A stretch of DNA of 64,000 nt, from NCBI GenBank assembly GCA_000496475.1, contig AYMW01000003.1, positions 376,003 through 440,002 of the forward strand, given 5' to 3'. Shown here one piece after another: positions 33,826-44,207 of this stretch; the first letter of the stretch is position 1; each line of letters starts with the position of its first letter. This DNA comes from Betaproteobacteria bacterium MOLA814. GTDB taxonomy: Bacteria > Pseudomonadota > Gammaproteobacteria > Burkholderiales > Burkholderiaceae_C. Below the pieces are notes generated by a model. That model was not told the origin of the DNA, did no database searches, and saw nothing but the letters and a program-made list of their open reading frames with translations. Both the position numbers and the translations under genes were made by a program.

Positions 33826-34347
33826 ATGACCACTGACATCGACAACATAACAAACGACTTAGGCGAAGACGCAACGGACAACGCCATGCGTCAAGAACCC
33901 CGGTTGTGGCAAAACGAGCAATGGACGGCGCAGGTCATCAAGAACGAAGACGACGATGGTTGGGCCGTGGCGATGTACAAAGACGGTGCATCAGAGCCGG
34001 CTTTGGTAGGCCCGTGGACCATGGGTCGCGACAAAAAGAACCCCAAGCCGCTAGACGGCAATGCCTTCATCACCTTGGTAAAAACCGCCAGTGAATTTGT
34101 GCGCCGCCAAGAGCAGCAGCTACACGCCACGCTGCACCAGTCGGTCACTGTGAATGGCCAAACCGGACGCGTCACGGTGCTGCTAGATATCGTGCCCGAT
34201 GACGACAACCCCTTTGGCGTGTTGAGTGCCCAAGACGAAGGCGGCGACACGCTGGCTGAGTTCAAGGTGAACGCGGGCTTCAAGCTCAACCGCCAGACGG
34301 CTCAACAGTGGGTGGATGCTGGGCTCGTGCAGCCTGCTGGTCACTAA
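33826..34347 (+). CDS. Conserved hypothetical protein
   Basis: A 173-residue acidic, soluble protein with no signal peptide and no motif I recognise. The N-terminal 25 residues are Asp/Asn rich. It continues with a compact-looking domain (LWQNEQWTAQVIKNEDDDGWAVAMY) and a C-terminal part with VTVLLDIVPDDDNPFG. The ATG at 33826 was preferred to the upstream start at 33793 because the extra residues are hydrophobic and lack a ribosome site. Real coding is supported by codon pattern and by length between two well-defined genes. Confidence 0.65.
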   Translation: MTTDIDNITNDLGEDATDNAMRQEPRLWQNEQWTAQVIKNEDDDGWAVAMYKDGASEPALVGPWTMGRDKKNPKPLDGNAFITLVKTASEFVRRQEQQLHATLHQSVTVNGQTGRVTVLLDIVPDDDNPFGVLSAQDEGGDTLAEFKVNAGFKLNRQTAQQWVDAGLVQPAGH

Positions 34348-34391
34348 CCCACGCAGGCAGGCATGGGGCACACCCCATGCCACGTGTGGGT

Positions 34392-34853
34392 TTATGTCTG
34401 CCCGCGTGCCCACTTCACCAAGTCAGCGCGACTCATTGCGCCGCTGGTGCGAGCCACTTCTCGGCCGTCTTTAAACAAAGCCAATGTGGGAATGCTGCGT
34501 ATGTTGAACCGTGCGCCCACGTCTTGGTGGGCCTCGGTGTCCACTTTTGCCAGCAACACCTCACCGGCTAAGTCGACAGCAGCAGCCTCAAACTGTGGGG
34601 CCATGGTGCGGCAAGGCCCACACCAAGGCGCCCAGAAATCCACCAACACAGGCATGGCGCTGCGGCTGATGTGTTTGTTGAGCGATGCGCCGTCTAGCGC
34701 CACAGGCTTGCTGCTGTGCATGGGTTGCTGGCAACGCCCGCAAGTGGCATTGGCTACATCGCCTATGTCTAGACGGTTGGTGGTGTGGCAATGAGGGCAC
34801 ACGATGAGTGAGGTACTTGAGGTACTTGAGGTGGGCGATGTGTCAGCGGTCAT
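34392..34853 (-). CDS. trxC: Thioredoxin 2 (TrxC)
   Basis: TrxC is a zinc-containing thioredoxin that reduces disulfides under oxidative stress. After a Ser/Thr-rich start (three short repeats), CPHC at 19-22 and CGRC at 38-41 form the zinc finger specific to TrxC. The active site WCGPC is at 78-82 in a normal thioredoxin domain and the cis-Pro region SIPT follows near 119-122. Length 153 is close to E. coli TrxC (139) plus the longer start. Confidence 0.93.
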   Translation of the reverse strand: MTADTSPTSSTSSTSLIVCPHCHTTNRLDIGDVANATCGRCQQPMHSSKPVALDGASLNKHISRSAMPVLVDFWAPWCGPCRTMAPQFEAAAVDLAGEVLLAKVDTEAHQDVGARFNIRSIPTLALFKDGREVARTSGAMSRADLVKWARGQT

Positions 34854-34891
34854 AAGTCAACAGGTTAACAATGCATGTACAGGCGTACATG

Positions 34892-35086
34892 TTAAATCCA
34901 ACGTGCAATCAAACTACACAGGCCACTGAGCACCAAGGTAGACGCAACTGGTAAACGAATCACCCGCCCGGCAATGCGCAGCTCAAAGTCACCCGGTAAA
35001 GTCCCCACGCCAAAACGGCGCAAAAAAGGGAGCAGGCCGTTGATGAGCACCAAGGCCAAAAACACCGCTATAAGGTATCTGAACAT
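34892..35086 (-). CDS. DUF2905 small membrane protein
   Basis: A 64-residue protein with two hydrophobic spans (about 4-20 and 47-60) flanking the conserved GVGTLPGDF and IRLPVASTLVLS, as in DUF2905. Function unknown. The ATG at 35086 is seven bases after the stop of the methyltransferase gene, suggesting one transcript; longer upstream starts are not supported. Confidence 0.8.
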   Translation of the reverse strand: MFRYLIAVFLALVLINGLLPFLRRFGVGTLPGDFELRIAGRVIRLPVASTLVLSGLCSLIARWI

Positions 35087-35093
35087 CAGCGTC

Positions 35094-36260
35094 TCACAAT
35101 GTGTGCGTGCGGTCGAACTGGGTAAAACCCAGCAGCCCACCACCGTCGTTAACGGCTTGGGTGCTGGCTGGTGCAACCAATGCCAACACCTTAAACAGCT
35201 CGCCCATTTCGTGTTCGTGCACCAGTTTTAAAGCGTTCGATTGCTCGCCAACGGTGGCACTGGGCAGCTCATTGACCAAGCCGCAATTGAGTAAGAAACG
35301 GCCTTGGCTGGTGTAGCCCATCACGTCCAAGCCCGCCTCTTGCGCCGCCACCGCTGCCGCCGTGAAGTCCACATGCACAGTGATGTCCTTTAGCCCGACA
35401 CCGACCAACGGGTTGGTGTCGCTGGTGTGTTGGTAATGGCACATGAGCGTGCCCATGTGACGTTGCGGGTGGTAGTACTCGGCTTGGGTAAAGCCGTAGT
35501 CCAACAACAGCGCCGCGCCGCTTTTGAGGCAGTCGCCCAGACTGCGCAGCCAAGCCTGCGCTTGCTGGTGCCATTCCACCCAGTAATCCAATTGCGCAGG
35601 CACCTCAAAGTCTGGCCTGAGTTGGGTAGGCCTGTCTTCCCATTGCAGCTGCCAATGTGGCTGGGCTGCGTCTAGGGCAACACCTCGCTCTAGCCACTCA
35701 CCCGCTTTGGTGCGCAGCAATAACTTAGTGGGCATGGCATCCAACACCTCGTTGCCAACCACCACGGCGTGCAGCGCGTCAGGCCACTGCGTAACCCATT
35801 GCACGCTCACACGGCTGGCATAGGCTTGCAGCCTGGCTTGCTGGCGTGCGCGCAAGGTCGCAGACACCTCCACGATCACGTAGCGCTTAAATGGCACTTG
35901 GCTGTCCAGTAAGGCGTCAATCAGTTGCGCTGCCAACGCGCCAGTGCCGCCGCCGAACTCCCAGACTTCGTCAACGCCGCACAGCGTCATGGCTTGGGCG
36001 ACTTGTTTTGCCACCGTGCGGCCAAATACAGGGGTGAGTTCAGGGGCGGTGACAAAGTCTGAGCCATCGCTCGGCATAAGGCCCAGCTTGGGGCGCTCGT
36101 TGGCGTAGTAGCCCAAGTTGGGAGCGTACAAGGCCTGGGCCATGAAATCGTCAAACGGCAACCAGCCCCCGCTTGTCTCTAGGCGTTGGTTGATATACCC
36201 CTGCATAGCCTCGGGTGTGGCCAGCGTGGGGGGGGAAGTCGGTACACTTGGGGTCTTCAT
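35094..36260 (-). CDS. MidA/NDUFAF7-like SAM-dependent methyltransferase
   Basis: Class I methyltransferase of the NDUFAF7 (MidA) family; in mitochondria the relative dimethylates an arginine of complex I subunit NDUFS2. GGWLPFDDFMAQALY at about 30-44 and NLGYYAN match the family start, and WEFGGGTGALAAQL carries the SAM-binding loop. In bacteria the target is not established. The ATG at 36260 is chosen; the frame runs 19 codons further upstream without family similarity. About 388 residues. Confidence 0.87.
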   Translation of the reverse strand: MKTPSVPTSPPTLATPEAMQGYINQRLETSGGWLPFDDFMAQALYAPNLGYYANERPKLGLMPSDGSDFVTAPELTPVFGRTVAKQVAQAMTLCGVDEVWEFGGGTGALAAQLIDALLDSQVPFKRYVIVEVSATLRARQQARLQAYASRVSVQWVTQWPDALHAVVVGNEVLDAMPTKLLLRTKAGEWLERGVALDAAQPHWQLQWEDRPTQLRPDFEVPAQLDYWVEWHQQAQAWLRSLGDCLKSGAALLLDYGFTQAEYYHPQRHMGTLMCHYQHTSDTNPLVGVGLKDITVHVDFTAAAVAAQEAGLDVMGYTSQGRFLLNCGLVNELPSATVGEQSNALKLVHEHEMGELFKVLALVAPASTQAVNDGGGLLGFTQFDRTHTL

Positions 36261-36340
36261 GCGCAGTAAATAGCTGTTGACAGCCGACATTGTGCGCCAA
36301 GCGCTTGCGCCCCTCACAACACCTGTTTTAAGCTAACACC

Positions 36341-37141
36341 ATGTCAGTCTCTTTCGCACCGCGCTTCAGCGCACAACTGGTTCCCCGCGTTGCACTGGTT
36401 ACAGGTGCGGCCACACGATTGGGTCGGGCCATTGCGCTGGCACTGGCGCAAGCCGGATGGGATGTAGCCATTCACTACCGCAACTCTCAGGCACAGGCCA
36501 GCGAAACCCAACAAGACTGCCAAGACATCAACGCCGCTGGGCGCTTTCATACCTTTCAGGCCGATTTATCCGACGCGGATGACTGCCGACAATTGGCCGC
36601 ACATGTGGGCGCGCACTTCGGATCTTGGGGCGCCGTGATCAACAGCGCGTCTGTGTTTGAACATGACACCGCAACCTCTGTTAACGCCAACAGTGCATCT
36701 AACCACTGGCAGACCAACACCGTAGCGCCCGTGTTGCTGACCCAAGCTTTGTATGCCCATGCCCAACAACATGGCACTTGCGCGGTAGCTGTGAACATGC
36801 TCGATCAAAAGCTGTGGAACCTCAACCCTGACTTTTTCAGCTACACCCTGAGCAAGTCGGCGCTAGAAACCGCCACCACCTTGTTGGCCCAAGCTTTGGC
36901 ACCTATCATGCGCGTTGTGGGCGTTGCGCCAGGCCTCACCCTGACCAGCCACATGCTGAGCGACGAGCAGTTTCAGGCGTTGCACAAGTTGTCGCCATTG
37001 GGCCAATCCAGCACGCCAGAAGATGTGGTGGCCACCGTGTTGTTTGCACTCAACAACGCATCTATTACCGGTACCACGCTGCTGGTAGACGGCGGGCAAC
37101 ACCTGATGAAATTTGAGCGCGACTTCTCCTTAATGACCTGA
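36341..37141 (+). CDS. SDR-family reductase, pteridine reductase (FolM)-like
   Basis: The NADPH-binding TGAATRLGRA is at 21-30, NSASV at 101-105 replaces NNAG, and Tyr168 and Lys172 form the catalytic YxxxK pair. The segment MLDQKLWNLNPDFFSYTLSK around 153-172 is typical of pteridine reductases, and the arginine after the glycine-rich loop is the one that favours NADPH. FolB follows after three bases, so a role in folate or tetrahydromonapterin metabolism fits. GlyX3GlyXGly is varied to GAATRLG, as in PTR1/FolM. Confidence 0.82.
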   Translation: MSVSFAPRFSAQLVPRVALVTGAATRLGRAIALALAQAGWDVAIHYRNSQAQASETQQDCQDINAAGRFHTFQADLSDADDCRQLAAHVGAHFGSWGAVINSASVFEHDTATSVNANSASNHWQTNTVAPVLLTQALYAHAQQHGTCAVAVNMLDQKLWNLNPDFFSYTLSKSALETATTLLAQALAPIMRVVGVAPGLTLTSHMLSDEQFQALHKLSPLGQSSTPEDVVATVLFALNNASITGTTLLVDGGQHLMKFERDFSLMT

Positions 37142-37144
37142 GCC

Positions 37145-37561
37145 ATGACAGACAACACCACACACACCACCGCACGAAGCGCCCATTCGACTGATGCCAT
37201 GCTGGGCAACCAGATACTCACGCTGTCAGGTTTGAAATTTAAAGCCAGCCTAGGTATCTTGGAACACGAAATAAACACGCCTCAACCCATACAAGTGGAT
37301 GCAGAGCTCAACCAAGGCCAGCAACCACTGCTGCCACACGACGACGACATCAACCATGTGCTGGACTACCGCCGTGTGCGTCAAATCATCATTGACGAAT
37401 GCACGGCTGAGCACGTCAACCTGCTGGAGACGCTGATTGGCAGACTCACACACAGGCTGATGCAACTGCCAGGCGTACTCGGGGCGCGTGTGCGTATTGC
37501 CAAGCTGGAAATTTTTGAAGACTGCGAAGTCGCCATTCGCATGCAAGGCGGTCAATGGTGA
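37145..37561 (+). CDS. folB: Dihydroneopterin aldolase FolB
   Basis: FolB cleaves dihydroneopterin in folate synthesis. After about 25 extra N-terminal residues the body shows [13 protein letters not shown] with the family's glycine and glutamate, [12 protein letters not shown], and [10 protein letters not shown] with the catalytic-region Glu and Leu residues. Total length 138 against about 120. The start is three bases after the SDR gene, giving probable translational coupling. Confidence 0.9.
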   Translation: MTDNTTHTTARSAHSTDAMLGNQILTLSGLKFKASLGILEHEINTPQPIQVDAELNQGQQPLLPHDDDINHVLDYRRVRQIIIDECTAEHVNLLETLIGRLTHRLMQLPGVLGARVRIAKLEIFEDCEVAIRMQGGQW

Positions 37562-37589
37562 CGGCCACAACCCTTCACGAGGCGGCGCT

Positions 37590-38534
37590 GTGACAGAAGC
37601 GCTTGGCCATGCGCTGGGTGACCCGTTGCGCGAAGAGAACGCGTTAGAGAAACGTCTGCGCCGCCAAATGGGCCAAGCCATCGGTGACTACAACATGATT
37701 GAACACGGCGACCGTGTCATGGTGTGCATGTCTGGCGGCAAGGACAGCTACGCCATGCTGGACATTTTGATCAAGCTCAAAAGCCGTGCGCCCATAGACT
37801 TTCATATAGTGGCCGTTAATTTAGACCAAAAACAGCCAGGGTTTCCGGCGCACATATTGCCAACCTACTTGGCAGCGCAGGGTGTGGAGTTCCACATTGA
37901 ACATCAAGACACCTACAGCGTCGTCAAAGACAAAATCCCAGCAGGCAAAACCATGTGCAGCCTGTGCAGTCGTCTGCGCCGAGGTATTTTGTACCGCGTG
38001 GCCGGCGAACTCGCATGCAACAAAATTGCACTGGGTCACCACCGCGACGACATCTTACAAACCCTGCTGCTCAACATGTTCTTCGGCGCATGCCTCAAGG
38101 CCATGCCTGCCAAGTTGATCAGCGACAGTGGCCAACACACCATCATCCGCCCGCTGGCCTACGTGGCAGAAACAGACCTAGCGCGATGGGCCGAGTTGCA
38201 GCAATACCCCATTATTCCTTGCACGCTGTGCGGCAGCCAAGACAACTTGCAACGCGTGCAAGTGGGCCTCATGCTCAAAGACTGGCAAATACGGTTTCCG
38301 GGGCGAGTCGAGAACATGATGAAAGCCCTCAAGAATGTGGTTCCTAGCCACCTGATGGACACCACGCTGTACCCATTTAAGGACATCAAGGCCACGGGAG
38401 TACCTGACCAGCATGGCGACAAGGCGTTTGACAACGACGTCCTTCCAGCCTCGTCCACCCTACATACTGTCCCGTTAGGCAACGCCAGCGTCACCCAACA
38501 ATGGTCTTCTTTGGCTCACATACAGGTGGTTTAA
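37590..38534 (+). CDS. ttcA: tRNA 2-thiocytidine(32) synthetase TtcA
   Basis: TtcA thiolates cytidine 32 of tRNA using an Fe-S cluster and ATP. The PP-loop [10 protein letters not shown] is near residues 49-58 and the two CxxC pairs, CSLC and CTLC, hold the cluster. The frame is open upstream into folB; the GTG at 37590 has GAGG eight bases before it and family similarity begins after it, so it is chosen. Length about 314. Confidence 0.93.
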   Translation: MTEALGHALGDPLREENALEKRLRRQMGQAIGDYNMIEHGDRVMVCMSGGKDSYAMLDILIKLKSRAPIDFHIVAVNLDQKQPGFPAHILPTYLAAQGVEFHIEHQDTYSVVKDKIPAGKTMCSLCSRLRRGILYRVAGELACNKIALGHHRDDILQTLLLNMFFGACLKAMPAKLISDSGQHTIIRPLAYVAETDLARWAELQQYPIIPCTLCGSQDNLQRVQVGLMLKDWQIRFPGRVENMMKALKNVVPSHLMDTTLYPFKDIKATGVPDQHGDKAFDNDVLPASSTLHTVPLGNASVTQQWSSLAHIQVV

Positions 38535-38536
38535 CG

Positions 38537-39136
38537 ATGCGCTTGCCATGGTTTACGTGGGCAATGACCTACACGGCGGCTTCGGTCCTCGCAATGGGGC
38601 TCAGTGGTTGCGCCATACCCAGACTGGTGGACACCGAGGTCAGCACATTTAAAGCCCCATCCACCCAGCCACAACTTGTCAACGCCACGTTGTATTGGCT
38701 TGAGCAGCTGCCTTCCCAAAATGCTGATGCCGACCGGCGTGTTGCAGCCATGGCGGCCCTGTCGCTCAGTGGTGTAGGTTTACAAGCGTCCCCGTCGCGC
38801 CAATCAGCCCACCTGCTGGTCACGCTCACCACCTCAAGAACGCAACAAAACCACGCACCATTTGAAGACCCACCACGCACAGGCTTTTGGTTTGGCACCG
38901 CTGGCTCAGGCATCAGCTTTCAATTTTTCGAACCAGCTAGCAACTGGTACCAGCGCCAACTGCACTGGGTTTTTAGAAGCCCCACAGGCGTTGTCCTACA
39001 AGACATCAAAGCCTCGCACGATGGGCGATGGTCTGACGACGACACGGTATGGCAAGCGATGCTCAACGCATCACTGTCAGACTTTCCCAATGCACCGTCT
39101 GAGCGGCGCACCATCAAGACAGACATACCGCGCTAG
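38537..39136 (+). CDS. DUF4136-like lipoprotein
   Basis: An N-terminal hydrophobic stretch with lipobox LSGC at about 20-23 marks it as a lipoprotein. The rest resembles DUF4136 in having a compact beta-rich domain, with FFEPASNWYQRQLHWVF and a C-terminal WQAMLNASLSDFP. Function is unknown. The ATG at 38537 follows the ttcA stop by two bases; the upstream start at 38501 lies inside ttcA and is less likely. Confidence 0.8.
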   Translation: MRLPWFTWAMTYTAASVLAMGLSGCAIPRLVDTEVSTFKAPSTQPQLVNATLYWLEQLPSQNADADRRVAAMAALSLSGVGLQASPSRQSAHLLVTLTTSRTQQNHAPFEDPPRTGFWFGTAGSGISFQFFEPASNWYQRQLHWVFRSPTGVVLQDIKASHDGRWSDDDTVWQAMLNASLSDFPNAPSERRTIKTDIPR

Positions 39137-39184
39137 GCCTGCGCCCACACAGCCTTTCACACCAGCCCATACCTAACACCACAC

Positions 39185-39799
39185 ATGCAAGCCACACGCA
39201 TCATCGCCATTAGACACGGCGAAACCGACTGGAACGCGGCCACCCGTATTCAAGGCCACACCGACATTGCGCTCAATGCCAACGGCGTAGAGCAAGCACG
39301 TCAACTTGGGGCCGCTTTGGCCAACGAGGAGATTGACGCGGTCTATGCCAGCGACTTGTCGCGCGCGGCAGACACCGCACAAGCCATTGCCACGCACCAC
39401 AAGCTCACTGTGCACACACACACAGGCCTGCGCGAACGCCACTTCGGCTACTTTGAAGGCCTAACGTGGGCAGCGATTGAGGCCAAGCACCCGAAAGACG
39501 CGCTGGCTTGGCGCAGTCGAGACACACACTTTGCACCCGCAGGCGGTGAAAGCCTAGTGGCACTGAAAGCGAGGGTTGTCAACACGCTGAATGAATTGGC
39601 GGCCAAGCATCTCGGGCAGCACATAGTGATTGCAGCCCATGGCGGCATTTTGGACCAGTTGTACCGCTTGGCCAACAACCTAGACTTGCAAACCAAGCGA
39701 GACTGGCACTTGGGCAATGCCGCTGTGAACCGCTTGTTGTGGACGCCTGAGTCGCTCAGCCTTGTCATTTGGGGCGACACCGGCCACCTGCACACCTGA
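39185..39799 (+). CDS. Histidine phosphatase family protein (phosphoglycerate mutase-like)
   Basis: RHGETDWN at residues 10-17 carries the phospho-acceptor histidine, RERHFG near 83-88 the substrate arginine and glutamate, and AAHGG near 153-157 the second histidine. Length 204 fits the single-domain branch of the family, which includes cobalamin and general phosphatases. The substrate is not predictable. It has its own ATG directly after a short gap from the lipoprotein gene. Confidence 0.9.
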   Translation: MQATRIIAIRHGETDWNAATRIQGHTDIALNANGVEQARQLGAALANEEIDAVYASDLSRAADTAQAIATHHKLTVHTHTGLRERHFGYFEGLTWAAIEAKHPKDALAWRSRDTHFAPAGGESLVALKARVVNTLNELAAKHLGQHIVIAAHGGILDQLYRLANNLDLQTKRDWHLGNAAVNRLLWTPESLSLVIWGDTGHLHT

Positions 39800-39875
39800 C
39801 TGTGCATTGCTTTATAGTTTATTCGTGGCTTGGTAATGTCAGGTAACAACGGGTGAATAAAGGCATTGTTTGATC

Positions 39876-41006
39876 ATGGCTTACAACTACGACCTCATTG
39901 TGTGGGCGGCGCCCATTTTTACGCTGTTGATGGCGGTGGAGTACCTGTGGGGCAAGCGCATTGGGCGACAAACCTACCGACTGAGTGATGCCATGGCCAG
40001 CATCAATTTGGGTGTGCTCAGCCAAGTCTCTGGCGTGGTGAGCAAGGCATTTGGCCTCGCGGCTTTTGCATGGGGCGCCAACTATGTGGCTTTACCAATT
40101 GCGGCCCACTTACAAGATTTTTGGCACAGCGTTTGGGGCTATGCGGCGGCCTTGGTGTTGTACGACTTTTGCTATTACTGGCTGCACCGCTTAGGCCATA
40201 CACGCCGGGTGCTGTGGGCCTCGCACAGCGTGCACCACCAAAGCCAAGACTACAACTTGTCAACAGCACTGCGTCAAACCAGCTCTGGTTTTTTACTGAC
40301 CTGGCTGTTTTACCTGCCCATGGCTGCGCTGGGGGTGCCTCTGGAAGTGCTGTTCACGGTAGCGGCCATTGATTTGTTTTACCAATTTTGGATTCACACC
40401 GAACACGTGCCGCGCCTGCCTGTGTTGGACAAGTGGCTCACCACGCCAAGCAACCACCGCGTGCATCACGCCATCAACAACATCTACCTAGACAAAAATT
40501 TTGGCGCCATGACCATGGTGTGGGACAGGCTGTTTGGCAGCTACCAAGAAGAGTTGGTCGAACACCCCTGCGTGTACGGCACAACCAAACCACTCAACAG
40601 CTGGAACCCTATTTGGGCAAATATGGCGGAGTTTTCCGCCATGGCAGCAGACAGTGCCAAAGCTCTAAAAAACCGCGCATTTGGCCAAGCCTTGTGGGTG
40701 TGGCTAGGCTCAACCAACTACCGTGTCAGTGCCACCTCCGGTGATGCGCTACCCGTGGCTGCCCAACAACCCATGCGCTTTGACCCGGCGTGGCGCGACA
40801 AAGGCAAGGCAGTTGCCATCGCGTGTTTTTTAATGGTGGCTGTGGTGAACACATTGGCACTGGATGGCAGCGCGCTCAAGCCGCTGTGGCAACAGTGGGC
40901 ATGGTTGGCGCTGGTGACCTTGGGCTGCTGGGCTACATCGGCCAACTACTGCGCCACTCAATCCCCACCTCTGTCAGCAGGCGGTGCGACGCCCAAGTGC
41001 AGGTAA
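39876..41006 (+). CDS. Sterol desaturase/fatty acid hydroxylase family membrane protein
   Basis: The three histidine boxes of the di-iron family are present: HRLGH near 107-111, HSVHH near 120-124, and HRVHH near 194-198, set among about six membrane spans. The family hydroxylates or desaturates lipids using oxygen. The ATG at 39876 is taken; a TTG at 39870 has a better-placed AGG. The substrate is unknown. The 3' end overlaps the convergent ruvB gene by 49 bases, which is unusual but common in dense genomes. Confidence 0.85.
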   Translation: MAYNYDLIVWAAPIFTLLMAVEYLWGKRIGRQTYRLSDAMASINLGVLSQVSGVVSKAFGLAAFAWGANYVALPIAAHLQDFWHSVWGYAAALVLYDFCYYWLHRLGHTRRVLWASHSVHHQSQDYNLSTALRQTSSGFLLTWLFYLPMAALGVPLEVLFTVAAIDLFYQFWIHTEHVPRLPVLDKWLTTPSNHRVHHAINNIYLDKNFGAMTMVWDRLFGSYQEELVEHPCVYGTTKPLNSWNPIWANMAEFSAMAADSAKALKNRAFGQALWVWLGSTNYRVSATSGDALPVAAQQPMRFDPAWRDKGKAVAIACFLMVAVVNTLALDGSALKPLWQQWAWLALVTLGCWATSANYCATQSPPLSAGGATPKCR

Positions 41007-42004
41007 GCGGCCAAGGTGGCAATGCGACCACGCGGCGTGCGCTGCAAATAACCTTGTTGTATGAGGTAGGGCTCAATCACATCCTCAATGGTGTCGCGCT
41101 CCTCACCAATGCTGGCGGCAATGTTGTCCAGCCCCACGGGCCCACCGTCAAAGCGATGTATCACGGCCTCAAGCAGCTTGCGATCCATGACGTCAAAGCC
41201 TTGCGGGTCTACATCCAACATGACCAAGGCCTTGTTGGCAATGTCTAGCGTAATGTGGCCGTTGCCCTTGACTTGCGCATAGTCGCGCACACGGCGCAGC
41301 AAGCGGTTGGCGATTCGGGGGGTTCCACGCGAGCGGTTGGCAACTTCCACCCCGCCGTCTTCGTCCATAGGCACGCCAAGCAGTTTGGCGCTGCGCGTCA
41401 CAATTTTGCCCAACTCTTGCGGCGTGTAAAACTCTAGGCGCGCCACAATGCCAAAACGGTCGCGCAGTGGGTTGGTCAACATGCCTGCGCGGGTGGTGGC
41501 ACCCACCAAGGTAAAGGGCTGCAAATCGAGCTTGATAGAGCGCGCCGCAGGGCCTTCGCCAATCATGATGTCGATTTGATAATCCTCTAATGCCGGGTAC
41601 AAAATCTCTTCGACCACAGGTGACAAGCGGTGTATTTCATCAATGAACAACACATCGTTGCGCTCTAGGTTGGTGAGCAACGCAGCCAAGTCTTTAGGCT
41701 TTTCAAGCACTGGGCCACTGGTTTGGCGCAGGTTAACGCCCAACTCGTTGGCAATAATGTGCGACAGCGTGGTTTTACCCAAGCCCGGCGGGCCAAACAG
41801 CAACACGTGGTCTAAGGCTTCTTCGCGCTGCTTAGCTGCGTCAATAAAGATGGCCAACTGCTCACGCGCTTTGGCCTGCCCCACATAGTCAGCCAACGTC
41901 TTTGGGCGCAGGGCGCGCTCCATCGCCTCCTCGGTGTTGGACACAGGCGCGGCTGACACCACGCGTTGAGGTGCTGGTGCAAAGTCATCGGTTTGAATGC
42001 TCAT
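40958..42004 (-). CDS. ruvB: Holliday junction helicase ATPase RuvB
   Basis: RuvB is the hexameric motor that drives branch migration with Ruv[11 protein letters not shown] near 70-79 is Walker A, DEIHRL near 122-127 Walker [10 protein letters not shown] near 168 sensor 1, and the C-terminal winged helix (YLQRTPRGR) binds DNA. 348 residues is normal. Only 20 bases separate it from ruvA upstream. Confidence 0.97.
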   Translation of the reverse strand: MSIQTDDFAPAPQRVVSAAPVSNTEEAMERALRPKTLADYVGQAKAREQLAIFIDAAKQREEALDHVLLFGPPGLGKTTLSHIIANELGVNLRQTSGPVLEKPKDLAALLTNLERNDVLFIDEIHRLSPVVEEILYPALEDYQIDIMIGEGPAARSIKLDLQPFTLVGATTRAGMLTNPLRDRFGIVARLEFYTPQELGKIVTRSAKLLGVPMDEDGGVEVANRSRGTPRIANRLLRRVRDYAQVKGNGHITLDIANKALVMLDVDPQGFDVMDRKLLEAVIHRFDGGPVGLDNIAASIGEERDTIEDVIEPYLIQQGYLQRTPRGRIATLAAYLHLGVAPPADRGGD

Positions 42005-42024
42005 AGGTTGTATGCCGTCTCAGT

Positions 42025-42597
42025 TTATTTGGCCAAGGCCTTGAGTGCCATTTTGATACCGTCTGACACACCAATGTCGTTTGGCATGGCTTTCACCGCA
42101 GTGCCAGCGTCTTTGTCGCTGTAACCCAAGGCCAACAGCGCTTGCAGTATGTCGCCTTGGTTGTCGCTGGTAAAGCTAAAGCCAATGGACACACCATCAC
42201 CCAGTTTGCCTTTGAGCTCTAGCATCAAGCGCTCTGCTGTTTTTTTGCCAATACCGGGCACCTTCACAATACGCGCCGTATCTTGGCTGGCCACGGTATT
42301 GATGAGGTCGGTCACGCTCATGCCCGACAACACGGCCAAGGCCATGCGCGGGCCAACACCAGAAATTTTGATGAGGTGCTTGAACGCGTGGCGTTCGGGC
42401 GCTGTGGCAAAGCCATACAGCAACTGTGCGTCCTCACGCACCACAAAGTGGGTCAGCAGGCTGATGGGCTGACCCACCTCACCTAAGTTGTAAAACGTGC
42501 TCATCGGCACGTCGACCTCATAGCCTACGCCGTTGCAATCTACCAACACTTGAGGTGGATTTTTTTCTAACAGGGTACCGCTTAATTTGCCTATCAT
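42025..42597 (-). CDS. ruvA: Holliday junction DNA helicase subunit RuvA
   Basis: RuvA binds four-way junctions and loads RuvB. The MIGKLSG start and the OB-fold [10 protein letters not shown], then the helix-hairpin-helix motifs [15 protein letters not shown] and [12 protein letters not shown], identify it. The start at 42597 is chosen over one 11 codons upstream. Length 190. Its 5' end is 61 bases from the divergent phoH start. Confidence 0.96.
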   Translation of the reverse strand: MIGKLSGTLLEKNPPQVLVDCNGVGYEVDVPMSTFYNLGEVGQPISLLTHFVVREDAQLLYGFATAPERHAFKHLIKISGVGPRMALAVLSGMSVTDLINTVASQDTARIVKVPGIGKKTAERLMLELKGKLGDGVSIGFSFTSDNQGDILQALLALGYSDKDAGTAVKAMPNDIGVSDGIKMALKALAK

Positions 42598-42658
42598 TGG
42601 AGTTCCTTGTTTGGCCGCACTGTGCGGCAACTTGCATGCCTACCCTTGGATTATCCGT

Positions 42659-43642
42659 TTGATTCTCAAACACACCTTCTCGCCTCCTGATAACGACCGT
42701 ATGGCTCACTTATGTGGGCCCATGGACAGCCATTTACGCACCATTGAGTCAGGCTTACACGTCAAAATTGCCCACCGATTTGAACAGTTCAAAGTAGACG
42801 GCACCACAGCCAGAGCCGAACAGGCCATGAATGTGCTGCAAGCCTTGTACGAGATGGCCAAGCGTCCCATACCGGCAGAGCAAGTGCAACTCATGCTGGC
42901 CGGTGACACCTCATTGCAAGGCACCAGCCACGACTTGAGCGTGCAAACCCGCCGAGGTGAGCTCAAGGCACGCACAGCCAACCAAGTGGGCTACCTCAAC
43001 CAAATAGCCACCCATGACATCACCTTTGGCATTGGCCCCGCCGGCACTGGCAAAACCTACCTAGCGGTCGCTTGCGCGGTAGACGCTTTAGAACGCAGCG
43101 CTGTACAACGTATTGTGCTCACACGCCCGGCTGTTGAGGCCGGCGAGAAGCTGGGCTTTTTGCCCGGCGACTTGGGCCAAAAGGTTGACCCATACTTGCG
43201 CCCTTTGTACGACGCACTGAACGATCTCATGGGCTATGAGAAAGTTCAAAAAGCGTTTGAACGCCAACAAATTGAAATTGCACCCTTGGCTTTCATGCGC
43301 GGACGCACGCTCAACCATGCCTTTATTATTTTGGATGAGGGTCAAAACACCACACCAGAGCAAATGAAGATGTTTTTAACCCGCATTGGCTTTGGCTCAA
43401 AAGCTGTAGTGACCGGCGACGTCAGCCAGATCGACCTACCCAAAACACAGATGAGTGGCCTCGTTGATGCCGAGCGTATCTTGCGTCGTACCCCCGGCAT
43501 TGCCATGACGCACCTCACCAGTGTCGATGTGGTGCGCCACCCACTGGTCGCCCGCATCGTGGACGCCTACGACGCACGCAACCAGCGTGGCGAAGAAGTC
43601 CCGCCCAACAAGCCTGCCACGCGCAAACGCAGCACCTCATGA
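42659..43642 (+). CDS. phoH: PhoH family ATPase
   Basis: PhoH-like proteins are ATPases linked to RNA metabolism and are normally encoded next to ybeY, as here. [11 protein letters not shown] is Walker A, DEGQNT near 235 the Walker B-like region. Similarity begins with [12 protein letters not shown], so I choose the TTG at 42659; ATGs at 42701 or 42722 would cut that conserved start. About 327 residues. Its last four bases overlap the ybeY start (ATGA). Confidence 0.9.
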   Translation: MILKHTFSPPDNDRMAHLCGPMDSHLRTIESGLHVKIAHRFEQFKVDGTTARAEQAMNVLQALYEMAKRPIPAEQVQLMLAGDTSLQGTSHDLSVQTRRGELKARTANQVGYLNQIATHDITFGIGPAGTGKTYLAVACAVDALERSAVQRIVLTRPAVEAGEKLGFLPGDLGQKVDPYLRPLYDALNDLMGYEKVQKAFERQQIEIAPLAFMRGRTLNHAFIILDEGQNTTPEQMKMFLTRIGFGSKAVVTGDVSQIDLPKTQMSGLVDAERILRRTPGIAMTHLTSVDVVRHPLVARIVDAYDARNQRGEEVPPNKPATRKRSTS

Positions 43643-44100
43643 AACTGCAAGCCTTAACGCTGTCGCTGCAATTTGGCAGCTTCGCCGATGCCACCACATT
43701 GGCCGCACACCGTGCCGTGCTGACACGTCATTTTGTGACCCGTTGCCTGCGCCATGCGCTAGGCGTTGACGGCGAACTGACGGTGCGCATTGTGGATGCC
43801 ACAGAAGGACAGGCTTTAAACCGCGGCTACCGCCACAAGGACTACGCCACCAACGTGCTCACTTTTGACTACGCAACAGAACCAGTAGCCGTGGCCGACT
43901 TGGTGCTGTGCGCACCCGTCATTGCGCGTGAGGCTCAAGAACAAGGCAAAACCTTGCAAGCTCACTACGCCCACATGTTGGTGCACGGCTGCTTACACGC
44001 GCAAGGCTGGGACCACGAAACCAGCGAAGCCGACGCCACCGACATGGAAGCCTACGAAACAGACATCATGCAAGGCTTGGGTTTCGACAACCCTTACTAG
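43639..44100 (+). CDS. ybeY: Endoribonuclease YbeY, 16S rRNA maturation
   Basis: YbeY is a zinc RNase that matures the 3' end of 16S rRNA. The metal motif [11 protein letters not shown] is at 115-125 with all three histidines, and [14 protein letters not shown] near 61-74 carries the conserved arginine. Length 153. Coupled to phoH by the ATGA overlap. Confidence 0.95.
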   Translation: MKLQALTLSLQFGSFADATTLAAHRAVLTRHFVTRCLRHALGVDGELTVRIVDATEGQALNRGYRHKDYATNVLTFDYATEPVAVADLVLCAPVIAREAQEQGKTLQAHYAHMLVHGCLHAQGWDHETSEADATDMEAYETDIMQGLGFDNPY

Positions 44101-44207
44101 TCTGCCTTTTTTAAGCAGCCTAGCCCTGCGCATGCGCTTGCGCTTGCGCTTGCATATGCTGTCATCGCCGGGCTCGTAAAGCGGGCACAACCCTCAAACG
44201 GGCTTGT

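Noticed and set aside
44127-44153. Tandem TTGCGC-type repeat after ybeY
   Set aside because: Three six-base units with alternating purine-pyrimidine pattern are too short to support a repeat element.
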